A stretch of 64,000 nucleotides of DNA from assembly GCA_001281695.1 (NCBI GenBank), contig LJIE01000001.1:3309521-3373520 (forward strand), written 5' to 3'. Below, piece after piece: positions 41,449 to 52,087 of the stretch. The translations under genes and the position numbers were made by a program. Under the pieces are notes generated by a model. That model had not been told where the DNA came from, searched no databases, and saw only the letters and a program-made list of their open reading frames with translations. Every line of letters starts with the position of its first letter. Position 1 is the stretch's first letter. This stretch comes from a bacterium 336/3. GTDB taxonomy: Bacteria; Bacteroidota; Bacteroidia; Cytophagales; Thermonemataceae.

Positions 41449-41954
41449 TTGTTGAATTCACTTTGTAACAAATCTAAAATATCAGCACTTACTGGATTTT
41501 CTCTATCTGGCAAATTCCAAAAATAATCGTCATGACAATCAAATACTTTTCCAAACTCAAAATTTATATCACAACTCAAAAAATAAATATGTTTATCAGA
41601 CCATGCACCAACAGGTATAAAAATAGGGCTATTTAAAACAGTTAGCTCTTTTTTGTAATATGCTGCGTTTTTGTACTCATAATCTAAGTCAGCAAGCATG
41701 CTTTCATAGCTATAAAGCAAATTCCACCATGTTCCATCACTTAAATCTTGACTTAAGCTCTCCTCAAAAAAATTAATAAGTTCAAAATACTCATTGGGCA
41801 AATAAAATGCATTTAAATCTTTTTCAGGTAAATATTTATGAATGACTTGTTTGATAGCATCTTCTACATTCTGTTTTTCAAGAGGATGAAGTCTTTTTTT
41901 GATAGAATCTCCAAATTTTTGATAGAGTAAATTCTGTATTTCCTGCTGATTCAT
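41445..41954 (-). CDS. SUKH (SMI1/KNR4)-like protein
   Basis: 169 residues with the SUKH pattern: LPNEYFELINFFEES, then FIPVGAWSDKHIYFLSCD and FGKVFDCHDDYFW. SUKH proteins are often immunity proteins against nuclease toxins, but many act alone. No toxin gene is seen nearby, so an orphan immunity gene is possible (inference). Confidence 0.65.
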   Translation of the reverse strand: MNQQEIQNLLYQKFGDSIKKRLHPLEKQNVEDAIKQVIHKYLPEKDLNAFYLPNEYFELINFFEESLSQDLSDGTWWNLLYSYESMLADLDYEYKNAAYYKKELTVLNSPIFIPVGAWSDKHIYFLSCDINFEFGKVFDCHDDYFWNLPDRENPVSADILDLLQSEFNK

Positions 41955-42068
41955 TTATACCATTTTATACACAATATAAGTTTTTTTTTAAATAAATTCA
42001 GCTTTGTTTATACAAAATTTGCAGTTTTTAGAGTTTATTAAGTGAAAACATAAACATTCCATAACCAT

Positions 42069-44471
42069 ATGAAATTTTATTTCCTCATTGGGCTTGCTCT
42101 CACAAGTGTAGTGCATGCCCAAGAAAACGTTATTTATCAAAAGCCTTCCAAAGAAATTTTGGAAATAGCTGATTTTGAGAATGCTCCTTCAGTACTTATG
42201 AACAATAAAAAAGAGTACATGGTTTTAAGCTACCGAAATACTTACAAATCTTTAGAGGATTTGAACCAAGAAGAAATGCGATTGGGTGGCTTACGCATCA
42301 ATCCTATCACAAATATTTCAAGTACAGTCAATTATGTTAATAATATCAAAATCAGAAAAGTAAAAGAGCAAAACGAAATACAAGTACAAGGTTTGCCTCA
42401 AAATCCTAAAATCACCAATTATGCCATTGCCCCCAATGACCAAATGCTTGCTTTTACGCATACAACTCCAACAGGTGTAGAACTTTGGGTGGTAGATTTT
42501 GCAACTGCTCAAGCAAAAAAACTAACCAATGCAACTCTCAATGCCAATGTAGGTAATCCTATTAGTTGGTTTAATGATAGTCAAAGTTTACTTGTTAAAA
42601 TGCTTGCAAGTAATAAAAAAGCTTTAATAGACCAAAAGAAAGAATTACCTAAAGGTCCTATTGTATCAAATAGTGATGGAAAAGTTTCGCAAAACAGAAC
42701 TTATCAGGATTTATTAAAGAACCCCAGTGATGAGCAGAATTTTGAAGCTTTGATGACTTCTGAGTTGTATAAAGTATCTTTAAATGGTTCAAAAGAGCTT
42801 TTCAAAAAAGCTGATATGTATATTTCAGAGAGTTTTTCGCCTGATGGCAATTATTTGATGCTTACAACACTTGAAAAACCTTTTTCTTACATTGTTCCTT
42901 TCAATAGATTTCCACAAAAGTCGGTTGTATTTGATGCAAAAGGTAATGAAGTCAAAAAAGTAAATGAAGTGCCTCTTACCGAAATTATGCCTAAAGGCTT
43001 TTCTTCTACAAGAAAAGGAAAAAGAAATATGAGTTGGAGAGCTGATAAACCTGCAACGCTAGCCTATGTAGAGGCATTAGATGAAGGTGATCAATCGAAA
43101 AAAGTAGACTTTAGAGATGAAGTTTTTCTTTGGGATGCTCCTTTTAACCAAACAGCTAAATCTATTCTTAAAACACCACAGCGTTTTGCAGGTGTTATGT
43201 GGGGAAATGACCAAGTAGCCATTGCGTTTGACCAATGGTACGATACAAGAAATCTGAAAGTTTATTTTATCAATCCTTCTACAGATAATCCCACTCCAAA
43301 AATCATTTCTGATAGAAATTCTCAAGATATTTATGCTGACCCTGGTAATTTTGAGATGAAACGAAATGAGTATGGTAAAAGTGTTTTAGCCATTGAAAAT
43401 GGTAAAATGTTTCTGATGGGTAGTGGATTTACCAAAGAAGGACAATTTCCTTTTATTGACGAATTTGATATTAAAACATTTAAGACCAAAAGATTATATA
43501 CTTCTAAGCTTACCAATCAGAAAGAAGACCTACTTTCTATTGAAGATTTTAAGAAAGGTGATGTTCTTGTACAATTACAGTCTAAAAATGAGTTTCCCAA
43601 CTATTATTTTAGAAACTTTAAAACAGGAAAATTAGCTCAGATTACAAACTTTAAAAATCCTTTTGAGAGTATCAAAAATGTAGAGAAAGAAGTCATTAAA
43701 TATAAAAGAAAAGATGGTGTAGAACTTTCAGGTACATTGTACTTGCCTGTTGGTTATGATAAAAACAAAAAGGAAAAATTGCCTCTGCTCATTTGGGCAT
43801 ACCCTACCGAATTTAAAGACAAAAATTCAGCAGGGCAAAGTGATAAAAACCCCAACGAATTTACTTTTCCTTACTATGGTTCTTTTGTTTATTGGGTTAC
43901 AAAAGGTTATGTCGTGCTAGATGATGCTTCTTTTCCTATCATTGGAGAAGGTAAAACAGAACCTAATGATACTTTTATTGACCAATTGGTAGCCAATGCA
44001 GAAGCAGCCATTGATGCTGTAGATAAATTAGGCTATATCAATCGTAAAAAAGTAGCTATTGGTGGACATTCTTATGGAGCTTTTATGACTGCCAATCTGC
44101 TTACACACAGCAACTTATTTGCTTGTGGTATTGCCAGAAGTGGGGCTTATAACAGAACTCTTACACCTTTTGGTTTCCAAAGTGAACAAAGGAATTATTG
44201 GGATGTACCTGAAGTATATAGCAAAATGTCTCCGTTTATGAATGCTCATAAAATGAAAACACCTCTCCTTCTCACACATGGAGAAGCTGATAACAACCCT
44301 GGTACATTTACATTACAAACAGAAAGGTATTTTCAAGCTTTAAAAGGCTTAGGGGCACCTGTACGCATGGTTATTTTACCAAAAGAGAGTCATGGATATG
44401 TTGCCAAAGAAAATATTTTACACTTACTCTGGGAGCAAGACCAATTTTTAGAAAAATACCTCAAAAACTAA
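42069..44471 (+). CDS. S9-family serine peptidase (secreted)
   Basis: 800 residues: signal peptide ending VHAQ, seven-bladed beta-propeller (about 60-540), and alpha/beta-hydrolase catalytic domain with nucleophile GGHSYGAFM, Asp in THGEADNNPG and His in KESHGY. The domain layout fits S9 prolyl-oligopeptidase/glutamyl-endopeptidase types working in the periplasm. It ends at a clear terminator shared with the convergent Smr gene. Confidence 0.9.
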   Translation: MKFYFLIGLALTSVVHAQENVIYQKPSKEILEIADFENAPSVLMNNKKEYMVLSYRNTYKSLEDLNQEEMRLGGLRINPITNISSTVNYVNNIKIRKVKEQNEIQVQGLPQNPKITNYAIAPNDQMLAFTHTTPTGVELWVVDFATAQAKKLTNATLNANVGNPISWFNDSQSLLVKMLASNKKALIDQKKELPKGPIVSNSDGKVSQNRTYQDLLKNPSDEQNFEALMTSELYKVSLNGSKELFKKADMYISESFSPDGNYLMLTTLEKPFSYIVPFNRFPQKSVVFDAKGNEVKKVNEVPLTEIMPKGFSSTRKGKRNMSWRADKPATLAYVEALDEGDQSKKVDFRDEVFLWDAPFNQTAKSILKTPQRFAGVMWGNDQVAIAFDQWYDTRNLKVYFINPSTDNPTPKIISDRNSQDIYADPGNFEMKRNEYGKSVLAIENGKMFLMGSGFTKEGQFPFIDEFDIKTFKTKRLYTSKLTNQKEDLLSIEDFKKGDVLVQLQSKNEFPNYYFRNFKTGKLAQITNFKNPFESIKNVEKEVIKYKRKDGVELSGTLYLPVGYDKNKKEKLPLLIWAYPTEFKDKNSAGQSDKNPNEFTFPYYGSFVYWVTKGYVVLDDASFPIIGEGKTEPNDTFIDQLVANAEAAIDAVDKLGYINRKKVAIGGHSYGAFMTANLLTHSNLFACGIARSGAYNRTLTPFGFQSEQRNYWDVPEVYSKMSPFMNAHKMKTPLLLTHGEADNNPGTFTLQTERYFQALKGLGAPVRMVILPKESHGYVAKENILHLLWEQDQFLEKYLKN

Positions 44472-44473
44472 TA

Positions 44474-44506
44474 AAAAAGCCCTGAATTTTTTTCAGGGCT
44501 TTTTTA
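44474..44506. terminator. Bidirectional terminator
   Basis: Stem aaaaagccctgaa / ttcagggcttttt between convergent genes. Confidence 0.85.
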
Positions 44507-44510
44507 TGTG

Positions 44511-45452
44511 CTATTTCAGTTTTAAATAGGTAGCTCCATATCCAAATTTTTCTTTTTGAGCATCTTTATAAAATTCTATATTGGGGTGTTTGCTCACTTT
44601 TTTCTGGATTTCGTATTTAAGTGTCCCATTTCCTACTCCATGTATAAAAACAATCTCATCCATACCTGTCGCAATAGCGTTGTCTAGTGCCTTTTCAAAT
44701 ACCTGCACCTGATATTTCAGTATTTCATCAGAATTCATTTCTTTGGTATTATTTGGCAAAAGAGCTTCAATATGTAAATCAACTTCAGGGGCTGGTTTCT
44801 CTATTTTCTTGATTTCAATTTTATCAGCAGCTTTTTCGAGCATCTGTTCTGCTATTTTGGCTACATCAATATTTTGAGGTGTTTCTTCTTTATCTATCTG
44901 AAACAAATAACCTTGTTTCTGTACCAAAGGGACATCTTGAAGGCTTTTGAACTGATTTGCCCTAAATTTAAGTCTTTTGATAAAAGGCTCTTGCAATTCA
45001 AAATAACCTTTTTGATAATACAAGCATTGTAAAATGTATGTTCCCCAATTATCCAATTGAGCTAGTGATACTTCATGAACTCTTGTCTGTGTTTTGGAAG
45101 CTAGAAAACCCGCTACAATTCCTTGTTTTTCAGTAGAAATACTAAAAGGAATATCCCAATCTGTATTATTGATAAAATACAAAGTAAATTTTTGGTCATT
45201 GAGAGCAACAAAAGCCCAATAAAGCCCTTTGGTAGCTTTTACTTCTTTGATAATATTTGTTTTTGAATCTTCTTTAGAATTTTCTTCTTTATTGAAACGT
45301 TTTTCTTCAGGGGATATTAATACTATTTCAGACTTTGAAACGGGTATTGTAAAACCATCTTCTATTTCTATTTCTACAATAGCACCTTTAATACCAACAA
45401 TTACACCAGATTCTTTTCCATGTAGTAATCGAACTTTATCACCTATATTCAT
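44511..45452 (-). CDS. DUF2027/Smr-domain protein
   Basis: 313 residues: an N-terminal KOW/SH3-like piece (VRLLHGKESGVIVGIKGAIVEIEIEDG), a middle DUF2027-type beta domain, and a C-terminal Smr domain with VDLHIEAL and the HGVGNGTLK motif. Smr domains are nicking or RNA-cleaving endonucleases related to the MutS2 tail. Its role in Bacteroidota is not established; recent Smr work points to ribosome rescue. Confidence 0.85.
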   Translation of the reverse strand: MNIGDKVRLLHGKESGVIVGIKGAIVEIEIEDGFTIPVSKSEIVLISPEEKRFNKEENSKEDSKTNIIKEVKATKGLYWAFVALNDQKFTLYFINNTDWDIPFSISTEKQGIVAGFLASKTQTRVHEVSLAQLDNWGTYILQCLYYQKGYFELQEPFIKRLKFRANQFKSLQDVPLVQKQGYLFQIDKEETPQNIDVAKIAEQMLEKAADKIEIKKIEKPAPEVDLHIEALLPNNTKEMNSDEILKYQVQVFEKALDNAIATGMDEIVFIHGVGNGTLKYEIQKKVSKHPNIEFYKDAQKEKFGYGATYLKLK

Positions 45453-45587
45453 ACAGCTTATTTGTTTTTTTACACAAAAATAAGCAATTTTATAAAAAAC
45501 ACTATTAAAAATGATTTTGATCAGTGTAAAAGACCTTCATATATTCTACTTATGTATTTTTATTACTAAACTACAAAACTCTATCCT

Positions 45588-48152
45588 ATGAATTGGCATC
45601 TAACAAGTATCAAAGAAACATTAGATTTATTAGGAGGATATTTAGGAGGTTTAACCTCTTCGGAAGCTGATAATAGACTCGAAAAATATGGCTACAACGA
45701 ACTTGAAGCAAAAAACAAAAAACCTGCATGGGTGATGTTTTTAGGGCAATTTAAAGACACTATGATTATCATTTTGCTTTTGGCTGCTGTTGTTTCGGGT
45801 TTCATTGGCGATTTAAAGGACACGTTACTCATTGCCATTATTGTTATACTTAATGCAATTATTGGCTTCTTACAAGAATACCGAGCTGAAAAAGCGATGG
45901 AAGCTCTTAAGAAAATGGCAACCACTACAGCCAAAGTGAAAAGGAATAGTCAAATTGAATATCTGAATTCTACAGAAGTGGTTCCAGGTGATATCATATT
46001 ATTGGAAGCAGGTGATATGGTACCTGCTGATATACGTCTTTTGGAAACATATACCTTAAAAATTGAAGAAGCTTCTTTGACGGGTGAATCAGAAGCTGTG
46101 GAAAAAAATGAACAAGAACTTCAAGAAGAAAATATACCCTTAGGTGACAGATTGAATATGGCTTATAAAAGTACGCTTGTAACCTACGGTAGAGGCTTAG
46201 GTATTGTGGTAACTACAGGTATGAATACTGAAATAGGTTCTATTGCCAAAATGCTTCAAGAAGAAGAAACTCAAACACCTTTGCAAAAAAGGCTCGCCGA
46301 TTTTGGGAAAAAACTCTCCTTTGTGATTTTTGCAATCTGTGCCATTATCTATATTTCGGGCTATATCAGAGGAGAAGACCCAACACAACTGATTTTAACG
46401 GCTATTTCAGTAGCTGTAGCAGCCATACCAGAAACACTTCCTGCCGTTATTACTGTTTCTTTGGCACTTGGAGCTAGTAAATTGGTTCGTCAAAATGCTC
46501 TCATTCGCAAATTACCTGCCATTGAAACACTTGGTTCTGTAACTTTTATTGGAAGCGATAAAACAGGAACACTCACTCAGAATAAAATGACAGTGAAGGA
46601 GGTTTGGATTAATGATGAATATACAACTTCCAATCAAGAGAATTTAAACGGTATGGATTTACTCATGCTTGCTATGAGGCTCAACCAAGATACCCAAATA
46701 AACGAAAATGGAGAAATTAAAGGTGATTCTACAGAAATAGCTGCTTATCAGTATGGAGTTTCTAATAGTAGTATTCAGAATATAGAAAAATATGCAAGAA
46801 TAAGCGAAATACCTTTTAGCTCGGAGCGTAAAATGATGACCACACTCCATCCTTTTGGTAGCAAAACACTTGTCATTACCAAAGGAGCTTTGGAAATGAT
46901 TTTGGAAAAATGTGTTTCTACACCTAAACTTGTTCACACAAAAGCAGAAGAAATTGCTCAAAAAGGTATGAGGCTTTTAGCTTATGCCATCAAGGTTATT
47001 GAAAATAACTCTTCAACAGAAGAAGCTAGTATTGAGAAAGATTTAGAGTTTTTAGGAGTAATTGGGATGATAGACCCTCCTCGTCCTGAAGCCAAGCAAG
47101 CCGTTGCTGAATGTATTTCGGCTGGTATTATTCCTGTTATGATTACAGGTGATCATCCTATCACTGCTCAAGCCATTGCAAGAGAAATAGGGATATTGAG
47201 TAAACCCTCAGATAAAGTAATTACAGGCAAAGAAATGAAGGAGATTTCGGAAGCTGAGTTTGAAGCAAAAGTGAAAAATATCCGTGTATATGCTCGTGTA
47301 TCCCCTGAACAAAAGTTACAAATTGTGAAAGTTCTACAAAAACAAGGACAATTTATTGCTATGACAGGTGATGGTGTCAATGATGCTCCTGCTCTTAAAA
47401 GAGCTGATATTGGAGTAGCTATGGGCATTACTGGAACAGATGTATCAAAAGAAGCCTCTGCTATGATTCTTTTGGATGATAACTTTGCAACCATTGTAAA
47501 GGCTGTTAAAGAAGGACGTAGAATTTTTGATAATATTCGAAAGTTTATCCGATATACCATGACTGGCAATGCTGGTAAAATTTGGGCTATTTTTTTAGCT
47601 CCATTAGTTGGTTTAGAAATGCCCTTACTGCCTATTCATATTTTATGGCTCAATCTGGTTACTGATGGACTTCCCGGGCTTGCTTTGGCTGGCGAACCTG
47701 CCGAAAAAGGTATTATGACACGCCCACCACGACACCCTAAAGAAAGTATTTTTGCTCATGGTTTGGGCTTTCACATTTTGTGGGCTGGACTAATGATTGG
47801 AGGCTTAACCTTGGCTGCTCATGCTTGGGCAGATAGTGTGGGTGGAAACTGGCAGACTATTGTATTTACAAGTCTTTGTTTTGCACAAATAGGGCAAGTT
47901 TTGGCTGTTCGTAGCGAACATAATTTTTTATTCCGTGAAGGTTTTTTTGGCAATATGCCTTTGCTTGGAACAGCTCTACTCAATTTCATTTTGCAATTAG
48001 CCTTAATTTATGTGCCTTTTTTGCAAGAGATTTTTGTAACCAAGCCTCTAACACTTACAGAATTAGGCGTTTGTATAGGTGTAGCTTTGATTGTATTTCA
48101 CGCTATTGAAGCAGAGAAATTTGTGAAAAAAATATTTTCTAAAAACAAATAA
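45588..48152 (+). CDS. P-type Ca2+-ATPase-like cation pump (P2A)
   Basis: 854 residues: N-terminal cation-ATPase domain, actuator with TGESEA, M4 motif IPETLPA, phosphorylation site SDKTGTLT, nucleotide domain with KGALE, hinge TGDGVNDAPALKRADIGVAMG, and C-terminal cation-ATPase helices. The usual PEGLP of SERCA pumps is PETLP here, and acidic residues in M5/M6 (NLVTDGLPG) remain. It is likely a Ca2+ exporter of the inner membrane; Mn2+ is possible. Confidence 0.9.
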   Translation: MNWHLTSIKETLDLLGGYLGGLTSSEADNRLEKYGYNELEAKNKKPAWVMFLGQFKDTMIIILLLAAVVSGFIGDLKDTLLIAIIVILNAIIGFLQEYRAEKAMEALKKMATTTAKVKRNSQIEYLNSTEVVPGDIILLEAGDMVPADIRLLETYTLKIEEASLTGESEAVEKNEQELQEENIPLGDRLNMAYKSTLVTYGRGLGIVVTTGMNTEIGSIAKMLQEEETQTPLQKRLADFGKKLSFVIFAICAIIYISGYIRGEDPTQLILTAISVAVAAIPETLPAVITVSLALGASKLVRQNALIRKLPAIETLGSVTFIGSDKTGTLTQNKMTVKEVWINDEYTTSNQENLNGMDLLMLAMRLNQDTQINENGEIKGDSTEIAAYQYGVSNSSIQNIEKYARISEIPFSSERKMMTTLHPFGSKTLVITKGALEMILEKCVSTPKLVHTKAEEIAQKGMRLLAYAIKVIENNSSTEEASIEKDLEFLGVIGMIDPPRPEAKQAVAECISAGIIPVMITGDHPITAQAIAREIGILSKPSDKVITGKEMKEISEAEFEAKVKNIRVYARVSPEQKLQIVKVLQKQGQFIAMTGDGVNDAPALKRADIGVAMGITGTDVSKEASAMILLDDNFATIVKAVKEGRRIFDNIRKFIRYTMTGNAGKIWAIFLAPLVGLEMPLLPIHILWLNLVTDGLPGLALAGEPAEKGIMTRPPRHPKESIFAHGLGFHILWAGLMIGGLTLAAHAWADSVGGNWQTIVFTSLCFAQIGQVLAVRSEHNFLFREGFFGNMPLLGTALLNFILQLALIYVPFLQEIFVTKPLTLTELGVCIGVALIVFHAIEAEKFVKKIFSKNK

Positions 48153-48155
48153 CCT

Positions 48156-48584
48156 TTAATAAATCATCTCCAGTTGAAGGCTTTTAAGCGGGCGTTCTAG
48201 AAAGAAGCCTGCTTGCCTGAAACTTGGATTTTTGATGGTAGGACGATAATTATTAGAAAAACAATAACCTTCTTTGGGCATGCCAAGGAAGTTATAATCC
48301 ATTTTTTTATTATCGTTTTCATCGTGCAGAATAGCTACAGCATAATCGCCATAAGGCAAATCTGTAAATTCTACAAATGCTTTACCATCTTTAATTTCTA
48401 ATTCAGCTGTTTTGTAAGCGTATTTATTTTGTGTAGGAAACCCCTTAGCTGTATTGAATAAACTTAATAATACTTTCCCTTTTGTATTTTGTACTTTAAT
48501 AATTTCGATTTTTAGCTTACCTGTACTTTGTGGGAAAAATGAGTGCGTTATTAAAAATATTGAAAGAAGTAATGTTTTTATCAT
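48156..48584 (-). CDS. DUF2141 secreted protein
   Basis: 142 residues with signal peptide, then a transthyretin-like beta domain (KVLLSLFNTAKGF, DLPYGDYAVAILHDENDNKKMDYNFLGMPKEGY). The family is common in Bacteroidota and of unknown function. Cotranscribed with the lipoprotein gene four bases upstream. Confidence 0.8.
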   Translation of the reverse strand: MIKTLLLSIFLITHSFFPQSTGKLKIEIIKVQNTKGKVLLSLFNTAKGFPTQNKYAYKTAELEIKDGKAFVEFTDLPYGDYAVAILHDENDNKKMDYNFLGMPKEGYCFSNNYRPTIKNPSFRQAGFFLERPLKSLQLEMIY

Positions 48585-48588
48585 AGTT

Positions 48589-49011
48589 TTATCTTTTAAG
48601 TATTGCCCCTTCGAGTATAACTGTTTTGGTATCGTCAGGGTCTATAATTTCTTCACCATTGATAACTCCTTTTCCAAAAGTCATTTTCATTTTTGAGACT
48701 TCAAAAATTTGTCTATCATTGGTTTTAAATTCTGGTTTTAAAATATAATAACGATTTGTAGGTTCTGTTTCAGAGGTTTTGACATGAAAAATTCCATACT
48801 TTGAATTAACTTGCATGAAAAAAGCAGGATAGTTTATTCTTGCAGAATCCGAAAAATTAGCAATTTGCATCAATCCATTTTTTTCTCCTTGCCAATAACG
48901 CATCACTCCTGTATGGTCACCTGTAACAAAAACCCCTTGAAACTCCTCTTTAGGATTACAGGAAACCATAAAAATAAACGTTAATAAAATTATATAGCTA
49001 ATTGTTTTCAT
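48589..49011 (-). CDS. Hypothetical lipoprotein
   Basis: 140 residues with lipoprotein signal (LTFIFMVSCNP). Beta-rich body, no recognised family (FQGVFVTGDHTGVMRYW). Confidence 0.6.
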   Translation of the reverse strand: MKTISYIILLTFIFMVSCNPKEEFQGVFVTGDHTGVMRYWQGEKNGLMQIANFSDSARINYPAFFMQVNSKYGIFHVKTSETEPTNRYYILKPEFKTNDRQIFEVSKMKMTFGKGVINGEEIIDPDDTKTVILEGAILKR

Positions 49012-49078
49012 CTTAAGTTTTTATTTAAATAGAAATATACAATATTTATACCACATTTTCAAATAAATGTTTCAAGAT

Positions 49079-52000
49079 TTAAATCGGAATATTTAGGGTA
49101 ATTTTTGTACCTAAAGCTTCTTCCTTTTCGTTGTATAAATCTATAATTTCAGATTTAATAGTTTTCTTTCTCCCATAGTTCAATAAACCTAAACGTTTTT
49201 CAGTAGCATTAATTGCAAACGATTTATGTTTTTTGGGTTTATTTTTATTGAATTCAGCCGATTTCTTTCTCCCAATACCATTATCTTCTATTTCACATTG
49301 TAAAAAATCATCCTTTTGAGAAAACCTTACCCAAAGTTTTCGATTATCTTTTTTATGTAGAAGTCCATGCTTGAGGGCATTTTCTATGTAGGGTTGGATA
49401 ATCATGGAAGGAATTTGAATACTTTCTACATCTAGGTTTTTATCAATTTCTAAAATGTATTGTAAGTTTTCAAATCGGATAGCTTCTAGCTGAAGGTATA
49501 AATCAAGCATTTGTATTTCATCTTGTAAAGGTATTTCACGCTCGTTACTCATGTCAAGAGTCAAACGCATCAAATCTGAGAATTTCCCAAGAAACTCATT
49601 AGCAAGACGTTTTTCATTTAACAGTATAAATTCTTGAATGGAGTTAAGGGCATTAAAAATAAAATGCGGATTCATCTGTACTTTCAAAGCTGCCAATTGA
49701 GATTCTCTTAAACTTTGTTCAATAGAGTTTTTTCTTTGTATAAGCTTTAACCTCCACCAAACGATAGAGGCTATTATTGTTAAGAAAACAAGGATAGCAG
49801 TAAGAATAAACCATATTTTTTTCCAAAAAGGTGTTTGTATTTCTATCTGCATAATGGCTGTACCTTCACTTTCCATACCATCTTCATTGATAGCTTTTAC
49901 TTGAAATTCATATTTTCCAGAGGGTAATGAAGGATAACGGGCAAAATTATTAGAACTTTCTGTATAAATCCAATTGGTATCAATGCCTGTCATTTTGTAC
50001 TTATAATGAAATGTTCCTCTTCCTTTATAAGTAATACCCTGAAAATCAATTTTTAAATTATTTTCTTGATGATTTAGTTTATAACTTGACTTAAATGCCA
50101 AAGGCTTCTCCCAAACTGATAATTTATCTATATAAATGAGTGGAGGAACCATATTTTTTGATGGCAAATTCTTAGGCATTTTCATAAGTCCTTTGGGGCT
50201 TGCAAGCCAGATATAGTTACCTATGACTACGACTCCATTGATTTGTTCACTAATAAGTCCTTCATGTCTATTGAACACTTCTATTTGATAATTCTCCAAT
50301 GAAATTTTCACTAATCCTTTATCTGTGGCCACCCAAAGGGTATTACCATCTACATACATATCTAAACACAAATTACTAGGTAAGCCTTGTTGAATAGCAA
50401 TTTGCTTAAAAGATTTTTTGTTTTTAAAAAATAGAACCCCTTGAGTAAGTGTACCTACAATAAGCATATCATCTTTTTGAGCGAAAGTTTTTGCAAATAT
50501 GTTGGTAGTATCTTTCCATTTGTATTCTGATAGTTTTATATCTTCTAATACAAACAATCCATGGGCATAACCCATCCAAATTCTAGAATTATCTTTTTCT
50601 ACAAAAACAGCTCTTGACCTTTTCTGGCTTTCCATAAACAAAATATTCTCTCCAGCATCAATATCTTTATTGTAGTCAAAGTTTTCATGAAATATCTTCT
50701 TTGTTTTTTCTCCTGATTTATCCCAAATACCTATACCTATTCCATCTGCTCCAGCAGAAAAAACAGTATTTTTATATAAACTAAAGTATTTTGGAGAAGA
50801 GGACGTTCCGTTTATATTATAACAATTACTTTGGTTTTTATCAAACATATACCCTATACTACAACTGACAAATAGCTTTTTGTTAATTCTATCATAGAGC
50901 AATGCCTCTATTTCTTTTTTACCTTTTGTAACATACTCATATGTAACATTTTTTGTAAAAGGATTAAAAACTTTTACCTTTCCATTGAACATGCCTAAAA
51001 GCAGGTTATCATCATCATCTTTAGTTATTTTATAAATATGATTATCTTCCAAATCAGGTGTATTGGTTTCATTAAAAAACAAAATATCTTTATGAGGGAT
51101 TATAAATACACCATCTGATAGTGTACTAACCCAATAATTTCCTTCTCTGTCTTGCAAGACATCTGAAATAGGTTTACCTACAAATAAAGGAACTGATCGA
51201 CCTTTTCCATCAGAAAAAAGAGGGGCTAAATTCTGATCATACCCATACAATCCTGAATAGGTTAGAAACCAGATATTGTCTTCTCTATCTGAGCGTACAT
51301 CATTGAGCTCTATCGTTTTTTGCTTAGAGTTTTTTTCACCTATAAAATCAAATTTAAGTTCTTTTTTTAAGGGCTCTTCATTATTTTCATCCAATATAAA
51401 TACTTCATCTAAACCTCTTTCTACTACGATATGCCAGTCCTTAATTATTTGATGTCGGTAGGTAAACCCTGTACTATGATTCAATTTTGTTGATTTCTTT
51501 AATAAACTTCCATTTTGATAAAATAAGACATTCTGAGTATCAAAAGCTATAAAGCTATTAGGAGCATATTCTACCAATTGGTCATGTCCTTTAAATAAAG
51601 ATGTTAATTTACCTTTTGTAGTATGTATGTACCACATCATATCATTATGATATGTGAAAAGTCTGTCATTTTTATCAATATAATAAGCCAAAAAATCAGG
51701 GAAACCTTTAGGAAATTTATATTCATAAATTTGTTCTTGTTCTATATAAAAAAGTTGCCCTGAGAAATTCAGAAACCATATCCTATTTTTACCATCTTCA
51801 GCAATATGTGAAACAGCAGAGGCTTTGGAGGTTTTGGGCTTATAGAATTTAAATTTACTACCATCATATCTACACAAACCTGATTCAGTTGCCATCCAAA
51901 TATAGCCTTTGGTATCTTGGTGTAAATCGAATACTGTAGCCGAAGGTAAGCCCTGTTCATCCGTCAGTTGCCAGTAAGAAGGGTGTTGTGCATAGTTTTT

Positions 52001-52087
52001 AAACCCTATCAAACAAAAATATAAAATAAAAAAGTATAATTTTTTCAATTTTGTATCAGTAAAACTACTCAAATCGTAATGCTTCAA
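49079..52087 (-). CDS. Propeller-type sensor histidine kinase (LytS/YehU class)
   Basis: 1002 residues: N-terminal signal, two-component-regulator propeller blades in the periplasm (about 30-640; YIWMATESGLCRYDG, NTLWVATDKGL), Y_Y_Y domain (FHYKYKMTGIDTNWIYTES), one membrane helix (WFILTAILVFLTIIASIVWW), coiled coil, and a His-kinase domain with phospho-acceptor QMNPHFIFNAL and N-box PYIENALKHGLL. No response regulator is adjacent. The ATG overlaps the ABC permease gene; a TTG at 52048 is an alternative start. Confidence 0.88.
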   Translation of the reverse strand: MKHYDLSSFTDTKLKKLYFFILYFCLIGFKNYAQHPSYWQLTDEQGLPSATVFDLHQDTKGYIWMATESGLCRYDGSKFKFYKPKTSKASAVSHIAEDGKNRIWFLNFSGQLFYIEQEQIYEYKFPKGFPDFLAYYIDKNDRLFTYHNDMMWYIHTTKGKLTSLFKGHDQLVEYAPNSFIAFDTQNVLFYQNGSLLKKSTKLNHSTGFTYRHQIIKDWHIVVERGLDEVFILDENNEEPLKKELKFDFIGEKNSKQKTIELNDVRSDREDNIWFLTYSGLYGYDQNLAPLFSDGKGRSVPLFVGKPISDVLQDREGNYWVSTLSDGVFIIPHKDILFFNETNTPDLEDNHIYKITKDDDDNLLLGMFNGKVKVFNPFTKNVTYEYVTKGKKEIEALLYDRINKKLFVSCSIGYMFDKNQSNCYNINGTSSSPKYFSLYKNTVFSAGADGIGIGIWDKSGEKTKKIFHENFDYNKDIDAGENILFMESQKRSRAVFVEKDNSRIWMGYAHGLFVLEDIKLSEYKWKDTTNIFAKTFAQKDDMLIVGTLTQGVLFFKNKKSFKQIAIQQGLPSNLCLDMYVDGNTLWVATDKGLVKISLENYQIEVFNRHEGLISEQINGVVVIGNYIWLASPKGLMKMPKNLPSKNMVPPLIYIDKLSVWEKPLAFKSSYKLNHQENNLKIDFQGITYKGRGTFHYKYKMTGIDTNWIYTESSNNFARYPSLPSGKYEFQVKAINEDGMESEGTAIMQIEIQTPFWKKIWFILTAILVFLTIIASIVWWRLKLIQRKNSIEQSLRESQLAALKVQMNPHFIFNALNSIQEFILLNEKRLANEFLGKFSDLMRLTLDMSNEREIPLQDEIQMLDLYLQLEAIRFENLQYILEIDKNLDVESIQIPSMIIQPYIENALKHGLLHKKDNRKLWVRFSQKDDFLQCEIEDNGIGRKKSAEFNKNKPKKHKSFAINATEKRLGLLNYGRKKTIKSEIIDLYNEKEEALGTKITLNIPI

